A stretch of DNA of 64,000 nt from Labia minor (lineage: Eukaryota > Arthropoda > Insecta > Dermaptera > Spongiphoridae): assembly GCA_963082975.1 (NCBI GenBank), contig OY720345.1, positions 32,310,611 to 32,374,610 on the forward strand, written 5' to 3'. Shown here piece after piece: positions 60,101 through 64,000 of this stretch (positions within the stretch are counted from its first letter, which is position 1; every line of letters starts with the position of its first letter). A program made the position numbers and the translations under genes. The notes beneath the pieces are model-generated. The model was given only the letters and a program-made list of their open reading frames with translations, made no database searches and was not told where the DNA came from.

Positions 60101-63100
60101 CCTCCCATTCACTTGCTCATTTTGAACAATTCTGCTCACATATACGATCGTATTAAGTAAATAATAGAGAGGGCATTAATTTGAACAAAATTATAATTAT
60201 AAATATTTAATAATATACTTGTACCATAAATAAAATTTGCAGAAAACTGAAGCAAAATTTATGGAATTTTACGATGTTTCACTATTTTTTATTCATTATC
60301 ATTTACAAATAAAATATATAATAAAATTTTATTATATCCCAGAGTAATTTCAATTTACTACTCTTTATATTTTTATCACTCATTATATATATATATTATA
60401 TATACCTATTATAAAACTAAATTAGTACATTATTATTAATTTACTTCCAAATTTACTAGTGAAAATGGGAGTGAAAATTTATCTACCTAAATTCATGAAA
60501 AATTAATGGCATATCTATAAAAGTAAAAGTTAATTCTAGTAGTTCCATGTCATCATCTTACATAGTTTTCGAATGAAACCTATCTAAAATAAATCTCGAC
60601 TTTCTTATGGGAAACAACATGAACAACATAAATTTGTCAATATGTTGCAATTACGATTATATATATATATATAAACATTAGTTTAAACAACGGATAATAT
60701 GATATTAAATAATCATATGAAATAATGAGAATTTATGAATTTTAACATTGATAAAGATAATTAAAGAATTATTTTCTTAATTATTTGTAATTAAAACATA
60801 AATACTGAGAAGAAACAAATAAGAATTTTTTTTGTTTTATTTTATAATATTTCTAAGAAAAATAAGAGGAATTTCAAAATATGTTTTTATAAATTATAGA
60901 AAAAAAATGAGTTGAAAGTGAATTTTGATATTTATTTATTTATTTATGAAAATTAAAAGTGATAAATAAAAATTGAAATTCAAGATTTAGTAAGTTATTC
61001 ATTGAATTAAATGGAAATAAATTATTGTTGTTTTTTTTTATTTACACAGTATTTTTCAATAAAAGAAAATATTTTATATTTTAATTAATTGGAAACATGT
61101 GTGTGGTTAATAAATAATATATTTGATTATTTCACTTTCACTTATGTTCAAAAATCTTAAATAGGAAAAATATTTTTCTAGAAAAGGTTATTTTAAGAAA
61201 AACAAATGGAAAAACAACACATTCTTTAATAGGAATTGTAAATAATACTGTGTATGGATAAATTAAGTATTTTAAGTTCATGGGTTAGGTTTATCTTTCT
61301 CAGGGTCACTTAAGACAGGACATCTCTATCTCTACCCTGTCCCCATTTGCTTCATTTTGTAATAATTCTTATAATTTTGAATTAATAAGGTAAAATGCCG
61401 CATATATTTTCAAACAGTTCTTTCTAAATAATAAAATAATCAAATGCTAAGTATTTTATTTAAAAAGTCAAGTTTGGATTAATTGTAATTTTTTTTAAAA
61501 ATTGAGTATAACATTAAAAATCTAAATGATTACATTCGATAAAATGTATTAATTACTAAAACGAAATCGAAAAAGAAAATATATCTATTCTTATTTTGTA
61601 TACAATTAATAAATTTGAAATTTTTAAATTAAAAAAAAACACTTTTGACGAATTTTAAAAAATTTAAAGATAAACAATTGAATTTATTCAATTGTTTTTT
61701 TTTCATTATTATGTTTTTATATTAATTCTCTTTTGTGATTTTATATAAAATAAAAATAATATTAAATCAAATATAATCAAAAAATTTGAATTTCTTTCAA
61801 CTTTAATAAAAATAATCAATCAAATGAAAATTAAATTTTGAGGTTACGATGGGCAGAATACGTGGTTAATAAAGAGTGAAAAAATAATAAAACTAGTTGT
61901 GTGTATGAGAAAAAGTAATGGGTTGGAAGAGCAAAAACGAGGCGGATCATCAATACAAAGGAGGGCCATGAAGGAGTAGAAAGAGTATAGCGATTGGGTG
62001 TTTAGAGCAGTGCTCCGCAACCGGTGTGACGCGGCACACTGGTTTGCCTTAAAGGAGATACAGGTGTGCCGCCGCGATCAAATGGAACTTAGAAATCCGC
62101 ATATAATATAATTATAAATCAAAAAAATATAAATTTCTTATATTCATGTATCTCCTTTAAGGCAAACCAGTGTGCCGCGTCACACCGGTTGCGGAGCACT
62201 GGTTTAAAGTATAGAAGTTTGGAGGAATGTGTTATAAGAATTTTCGAGTTCCGTAAGGTCACATAGTTTGAAAAATTTATAGATTTGTGGATTGAATTTA
62301 ATGATATTTTTTTAAAGTATCTTATTAATATTTTTATTATTTTTTTTTTCGTTGTTTATTTCATTGAACTTTGTCTTCAATTTCACTTTTAATTAAAATC
62401 AATCAATTGAATTTTTCTCATTGCTAGGTTGCCTATCATCAAGGCGAGACGATAAGTAAAAAAAATATTTTATTTATTTGTTTGTATTTCCTTTTGATTT
62501 AAGAGTGTTAAACTTATAATTAAAGAATATTGAAAGATTGCATATTCAATTAAAAAAGGAAATAATTAATATCTTATTTCTTGAGATTTTTAATAATCTC
62601 CACTCTCATCTTTTTAATAATATGATGTTTAAAAGTGAAATTTATAAGAAAAGTATAACTAAAGTTTGAGGGCATTGGGTAGATGAGTCATTGGGTAAAG
62701 TCAAAATAAGTTTTGTAATAAATTATATAAGTTAGAGAAAAACATTTTGATATCTATTATTAATATATGTATGTATATTATACCAAGATTGGATTTTGAA
62801 GGTGCGGGGCCCGTAGCATTAATAATATCGGAGCCCAAAGAGATTTTCCTAAATTAAACAACTATATTTATATTATTAAATTACCTTTCTATTATTAATG
62901 TAAATAAACATAATTTTTAAATAAATAAAAAAAAAATTATAATAAATTCTCATAGAATGAAATATGAATAATAAAATAAAAAATTACAAAAGTAAAAATT
63001 ATAAATTTTAAATTTCGTTATAAAAGCGCGGGGACCTTGAAGGATTTGTTTATTCTGCTACTATTACATTAATCCGGCCATAGTATCTACCAGTAAATAA

Positions 63101-63233
63101 AAAATATAGAAAAAAACTACAATTTTTTTTTTTTATTTTAGTAAATTAGAAAATTAATATAGTTTTAAGGGAATATTTTTTTATAATAGTAAAATAAAGA
63201 AAATACTTCCAAGTAAGTTTTTATAGGAAATGG

Positions 63234-63273
<40 letters not shown>

Positions 63274-63724
63274 CCACTTTCTAGTAGAAATTCAAAAATA
63301 TTCATATCAATCTCATTAACATAGTTCCCTTTATTATGGTTGGTTTAAAACGCGTTCCATGTCAAGAGCAAACGATTTTTACATTTCTTCCTTTGATTAA
63401 AAAATAATTTGTAATTTATATATTTTAAATAAAAAAAGAGTTAATTAACAAAAAAATAAAAAAAAATATTATTTAAGAATTTAAATTAAATTTGTAAGTT
63501 TAATTTACTTATTTTCTTTCCTTGTATTATATCATGGATTAGTTTCTTTTTGAAATTAACTATTGAAGAAAAATCTCCCAAGAGAGGAGAGGAAGAGAAT
63601 ATAAATAACACTTACAAATAAGAATCTTCACGGACAAATGCATGCGGTTGTAGTGCTGAGAGTAATTCGGAATTGGCACATAAAATATTCGCTAAACGAA
63701 CCTTACGAATTTCCTGTAATTGAT
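41741..63724 (-). CDS. Tandem-domain animal haem peroxidase, 3' part of gene
   Basis: Belongs to the myeloperoxidase/peroxidasin superfamily, which uses hydrogen peroxide to oxidise halides or tyrosines, usually outside the cell. Thirteen exons give about 891 residues; the 5' part lies beyond 64000. Order: end of peroxidase domain 1, linker with basic sites ([12 protein letters not shown]), complete domain 2, C-terminal Cys module. Domain 2 keeps the key residues: distal Asp-His in [11 protein letters not shown], a calcium loop in [12 protein letters not shown], catalytic Arg and haem-linking Glu in [20 protein letters not shown], and the proximal His in [11 protein letters not shown]. It resembles the insect double-peroxidase class (Drosophila CG10211 type, from memory). 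Transposons fill its introns but do not touch the exons. Confidence 0.96.
42223..42369 (-). CDS. Peroxidase gene, exon (end of domain 2)
   Basis: [38 protein letters not shown], ending SSFL split in phase 2. This is the usual last helix of a peroxidase domain. Donor GTATGT. The frame at 42204-42428 overshoots into both introns. Confidence 0.95.
42451..43660 (+). mobile_element. Degenerate mariner transposon in a peroxidase intron
   Basis: Inverted ends GTCTAGTGGTATGAAGTAAG (42451-42470) and the inverse of GTCTACCGGTATGAAGTGAG (43641-43660). The plus strand encodes a broken mariner transposase: DVRNEERG-type N-terminal pieces, [13 protein letters not shown], then [20 protein letters not shown] at 43255 onward, and [13 protein letters not shown]. 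The second catalytic Asp (normally HDNA) is replaced (QVNA) and several frameshifts and a deletion break the frame, so it is dead. Length ~1.2 kb, near the usual 1.3 kb. Confidence 0.92.
43749..43909 (-). CDS. Peroxidase gene, exon (domain 2)
   Basis: [54 protein letters not shown]. The VDDIDLF-GG...GP...CI segment is conserved throughout animal peroxidases. Donor GTAAGT, phase 2. Confidence 0.96.
44359..44459 (-). CDS. Peroxidase gene, exon (domain 2, RDHG motif)
   Basis: Completes [20 protein letters not shown], then [15 protein letters not shown]. The RDHGL-YN motif is diagnostic. Donor GTAAAA; acceptor AATTACAG. Confidence 0.95.
44587..44740 (-). CDS. Peroxidase gene, exon (domain 2)
   Basis: [52 protein letters not shown]. 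Short of the ORF-length threshold, but bridged exactly by phases 0 and 1 to its neighbours. Acceptor TTTTTAG, donor GTCAGT. Confidence 0.94.
44836..45008 (-). CDS. Peroxidase gene, exon (proximal histidine)
   Basis: [39 protein letters not shown], ending DVIYQ. The His of FRIGHS is the expected proximal haem ligand. Donor GTAAGA. Confidence 0.96.
45077..45448 (-). CDS. Peroxidase gene, exon (catalytic Arg/Glu)
   Basis: [91 protein letters not shown]. Arg and Glu in GRASE correspond to the catalytic Arg and haem-ester Glu of myeloperoxidase. Donor GTAATA, phase 1. The overlapping frame at 45023-45274 is a shadow. Confidence 0.97.
45449..46159. other. AT-rich peroxidase intron, nothing else seen
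   Basis: 711-nt intron of plain AT-rich sequence with a TTA microsatellite near 45715. Confidence 0.7.
46160..46426 (-). CDS. Peroxidase gene, exon (calcium-binding loop)
   Basis: [84 protein letters not shown]. The SAFLDGS stretch matches the family's calcium loop, with Ser in place of the more usual Thr. Donor GTTAGA, phase 1. Confidence 0.96.
46536..46699 (-). CDS. Peroxidase gene, exon (distal Asp-His)
   Basis: [55 protein letters not shown]. The Asp-His of FLDHDL are the haem-ester Asp and distal His. Donor GTAAAC, phase 1; acceptor TTCTCAG. Confidence 0.97.
46969..47588. mobile_element. Unclassified element with imperfect inverted ends in a peroxidase intron
   Basis: Left end TATGAGTATGGTTATAAATG then AGGGAC; right end, inverted, TATGAGTATTTATTGAAGTA then GGGAC. 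The interior is less AT-rich than the intron and has minus-strand frames broken by stops (for example [20 protein letters not shown] then [11 protein letters not shown]). It may be a Tc1/mariner-type relic. No target duplication fixed. Confidence 0.5.
47809..48132 (-). CDS. Peroxidase gene, exon (linker and start of domain 2)
   Basis: Completes [15 protein letters not shown], then [72 protein letters not shown]. The GWCNNL-NP-G and R-LPP-Y-NG motifs mark the start of a peroxidase domain. Donor GTAAAT, phase 2. Frames on the plus strand at 47909-48194 are shadows. Confidence 0.95.
48298..48807 (-). mobile_element. Internally deleted mariner-like element (510 bp)
   Basis: Ends GGTTGTTCAATAATTTCGCG and the inverse of GGTTGTTCAATAAGTTTGCG, flanked by the TA target duplication (48296-48297 and 48808-48809). 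The minus strand keeps an open frame that joins an N-terminal helix-turn-helix piece ([20 protein letters not shown]) to a C-terminal piece ([35 protein letters not shown]). The middle of the transposase, with the first two catalytic Asp, is deleted. Non-autonomous, but its ends look intact. Confidence 0.95.
48810..50980. other. AT-rich part of the 7.6-kb peroxidase intron
   Basis: No exon, ORF or recognised repeat. AT-rich with several homopolymer runs and a poorly defined less AT-rich part at 49640-49860. Confidence 0.6.
50984..51136 (+). mobile_element. Non-LTR retrotransposon 3' end, copy 2
   Basis: Matches 17177-17367 and 53000-53145: GAGAGATGGGAGAGGGTAGG, CACTTGGAGAAATGTGGTTG, then GTTCCGTAGAGCCACAGAG and a GATA tail. 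This is a 5'-truncated copy of the C-terminal codons and 3' tail. The minus-strand frame at 50850-51119 is antisense to it and not a gene. Confidence 0.85.
51137..52221. other. AT-rich intron sequence, nothing identified
   Basis: The 77-codon plus-strand frame at 51597-51830 is low-complexity and unspliced; no gene called. Confidence 0.6.
52230..52646 (+). mobile_element. Non-autonomous hAT element (417 bp)
   Basis: Ends CAGAGGCGGATTAAAC and ATTTAATCCGCCACTG; the 8-bp duplication is ATAATACA (52222-52229) versus ATAATACG (52647-52654), one mismatch. Inner ends are very GC-rich (CCGGGCGGACGCCCGGGGCC, CCGCCCGGGGCCCCC). It lies beside the non-LTR fragment that starts at about 52656. Confidence 0.92.
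52656..53145 (+). mobile_element. Non-LTR retrotransposon 3' end, copy 3 (longest)
   Basis: The plus strand encodes, with frameshifts, the C-terminus of a non-LTR reverse transcriptase polyprotein: [40 protein letters not shown], then [54 protein letters not shown]. The GHVARM and GRPR-RW motifs are typical of the tail of such elements. It ends with CACAGAGATAGATAG. Stops and frameshifts make it dead. Confidence 0.9.
53240..53612 (+). mobile_element. Tc1/mariner transposase fragment
   Basis: The plus strand encodes [39 protein letters not shown], then after a frameshift [37 protein letters not shown] and [15 protein letters not shown]. This order is that of a Tc1/mariner-type transposase core as found in many insects. 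The Gln-Asp-Gly-Ala catalytic stretch expected after WFQ is missing, so it is inactive. No ends found. Confidence 0.8.
53613..54885. other. AT-rich intron sequence, nothing identified
   Basis: Minus-strand frame 54433-54657 is low-complexity. A short less AT-rich part at 54190-54330 has no recognisable feature. Confidence 0.6.
54886..55467 (+). repeat. Dispersed repeat family A, copy A4 (full length, 582 bp)
   Basis: Best complete copy. It begins ACTATCTCACCAGAGAAAGT and ends GCGAGATAGTCGAGTGGAGA then CACTCCAG. The outer ACTATCTCGC is inverted near the right end as GCGAGATAGT, and beyond that lies an 18-bp palindrome (GAGTGGAGACACTC). Other features: an internal CA/TG microsatellite in related copies, and TTTT on the left with ATTTT on the right. 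Asymmetric inverted ends, a 3' hairpin and no target duplication resemble non-autonomous Helentrons; that is inference. The 77-codon frame at 54887-55120 (minus) recurs with the repeat and is not a host gene. Confidence 0.85.
55706..55841 (-). CDS. Peroxidase gene, exon (inter-domain linker)
   Basis: Completes [20 protein letters not shown], then [25 protein letters not shown], ending in phase 2 (R). Not part of either peroxidase core. Donor GTAACA, acceptor TTTTTAG. Frame arithmetic joins it exactly to 57949-58118 and 47809-48132 across a 7.6-kb intron. Confidence 0.92.
55842..57584. other. Peroxidase intron, mostly AT-rich
   Basis: Contains a (GA)n tract at 56419-56433 and two similar stretches (about 55900-55975 and 57050-57125) sharing TTTCAATTTGTCA(A/T)AAGAGC and GACAGAGAGACAGAC, an intra-intron direct repeat about 1150 bp apart. 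No exon found. Confidence 0.6.
57585..57695 (+). repeat. Dispersed repeat family D, copy D2
   Basis: Matches 7415-7540: ATCAAGATAAAGG, CTGATCACAGAACACCGTTA, CGGCAACCGACTTGATAGG and TACAAAAGTCAGAGGTTT in the same order. Non-coding. Confidence 0.75.
57949..58118 (-). CDS. Peroxidase gene, exon (after domain 1)
   Basis: Leading G completes Leu, then [57 protein letters not shown]-x-RLPC and SAWR are exact parallels of the last exon (NPRLPC, SAWR), and the intron phase is the same. The [11 protein letters not shown] stretch is charged and probably helical. Donor GTAAGT, phase 1. Confidence 0.93.
58441..59548 (+). mobile_element. Degenerate DNA transposon, possibly Ginger-related, with nested hAT MITE
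   Basis: Imperfect inverted ends: TGTCGTAGGAAAATGGCAAT then TTTAGC on the left, and (inverted) TGTATCATAGGCAAATGACA then ATTTTAGG on the right; both contain the subterminal motif GCCTAGGCAAA. A broken plus-strand frame from 58683 reads [20 protein letters not shown], then [10 protein letters not shown], later [20 protein letters not shown] and QIIC-NCIREED, a zinc-binding layout like that near the end of integrase-type transposases of Ginger/KRBA2-like elements. The assignment is tentative. The TGT...ACA ends fit, but no target duplication is seen. Confidence 0.6.
59130..59422 (+). mobile_element. Non-autonomous hAT element nested in the older transposon
   Basis: 293-bp element starting CAGTGATTCTCAACC and ending TTGACAAACACTG, with a perfect 8-bp duplication GTCTAGGC (59122-59129 and 59423-59430). 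Inner TGCCGCCAAATTTT blocks occur near both ends. The 82-codon plus-strand frame at 59090-59338 overlaps it and is not a gene. Confidence 0.95.
59549..61835. other. AT-rich part of the 5.5-kb peroxidase intron
   Basis: No exon, ORF or recognised repeat. Short TA microsatellites near 60384 and 60660. Confidence 0.65.
61838..62266 (+). mobile_element. Non-LTR retrotransposon 3' end, copy 4, interrupted by a hAT MITE
   Basis: Diverged copy of the fragment at 52656-53145: GGTTACGATGGGCAGAATAC at about 61851 (equivalent to the GHVARM codons), then CGAGGCGGATC, TTTGGAGGAATGTGTTATAAG and TTTTCGAGTTCCGTAAGGTC. The MITE at 62009-62201 splits it. Heavily mutated. Confidence 0.8.
62009..62201 (-). mobile_element. 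Non-autonomous hAT element (MITE), copy 2
   Basis: 193-bp inverse copy of 11386-11580, differing at only a few positions by eye, with the same ends (CAGTGCTCCGCAACC). The 8-bp duplication is GTTTAGAG (62001-62008) versus GTTTAAAG (62202-62209), one mismatch. Confidence 0.95.
62783..63080. mobile_element. Possible eroded hAT-like element
   Basis: GC-rich blocks GGTGCGGGGCCCGTAGC near 62800 and GCGCGGGGACC near 63024, with TTAATCCGGCCAT near 63070, are the usual ends and inner blocks of CAG..GGATTAA hAT MITEs seen elsewhere in this window. Ends and target duplication are not clear. Confidence 0.45.
63237..63269. repeat. (TA)n microsatellite
   Basis: About 16 TA units in the peroxidase intron. 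Confidence 0.95.
63616..63724 (-). CDS. Peroxidase gene, first exon in window (end of domain 1)
   Basis: Two leading bases complete a split codon, then [36 protein letters not shown], with donor GTAAGT in phase 2. It mirrors the end of domain 2 ([17 protein letters not shown] ... SSFL), with the same phase-2 intron at the same place. Acceptor TTTTACAG. The remaining domain 1 exons lie beyond 64000. Confidence 0.94.
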
Positions 63725-64000
63725 CTGTAAAAAAAATAATTAAATTAATTAATTTAAAATTAAATTAAAAAAAATTAATTATTAAATTTCAAATAAGATT
63801 TCAATTATTTTATCATTTCAAAATTCTAATTCATATTAATATTTAATTAGGGAGATTTTTTAAATTGTTTTATAAACAATTACTTTCATATTGTTTATGA
63901 GTTTATAAGGGAGATAAACACCCAATTTGTTGATATTATTCCTACGATTTGTATTTGTAAAGATGTATAATAATATTAGTAGAATGAATAATGGAAAATT

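Noticed and set aside
1-64000. CRISPR array, phage, operon or other prokaryotic system
   Set aside because: Gene structure, introns and transposons are eukaryotic; the only regular tandem repeats are microsatellites and the YGPP coding array.
1-64000. Endogenous viral sequence
   Set aside because: No capsid, polymerase or envelope-like frames seen; retro-element pieces are non-LTR tails only.

Overview
This is a eukaryotic, AT-rich (well over 70% A+T by eye) arthropod window, most likely from an insect. The evidence is GT-AG introns, a coatomer subunit of animal type, an animal haem peroxidase with two tandem peroxidase domains, a secreted YGPP-repeat protein of a kind common in insects, and a dense load of hAT, mariner, piggyBac-like and non-LTR elements. 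I cannot name the species. There is no sign of prokaryotic or organellar DNA, tRNA or rRNA genes, or CRISPR arrays.

Layout. (1) 1-14.4 kb is gene-poor and holds copies of at least four dispersed repeat families, here called A to D, plus a mariner remnant interrupted by a hAT MITE. (2) 14.4-30.0 kb, plus strand: a gene of about 13 coding exons for a secreted protein of about 1273 residues rich in Pro, Ser and His, with about 18 YGPP motifs. Its first exon (14385-14402) is a prediction. (3) 31.9-37.5 kb, minus strand: COPB2 (beta'-COP), 10 firm coding exons plus a predicted exon carrying only the start codon. It converges on the YGPP gene. (4) 37.5-41.7 kb: intergenic, with a THAP-like fragment and a lone hAT end. 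(5) 41.7-64 kb, minus strand: the 3' part of a large haem-peroxidase gene, 13 exons, open at the right edge. The window holds the end of peroxidase domain 1, a basic linker, a complete domain 2 with its haem residues, and a C-terminal cysteine module. Its introns are full of transposons.

Exon joins were checked by frame: each gene's exons sum to a multiple of three once end phases are counted (YGPP gene 3822 nt with stop, COPB2 2811 nt after the ATG, peroxidase 2676 nt after the split first codon). The three genes have no obvious shared pathway; COPB2 is a housekeeping trafficking gene, and the other two encode proteins likely to pass through the secretory route.

The most interesting items are the uncharacterised YGPP protein with a conserved-looking cysteine block, the tandem peroxidase with polybasic sites between its domains, a stopless 132-nt COPB2 intron that could be retained in frame, and a ~580-bp repeat family with Helentron-like ends. 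No new enzymatic or defence system was found.
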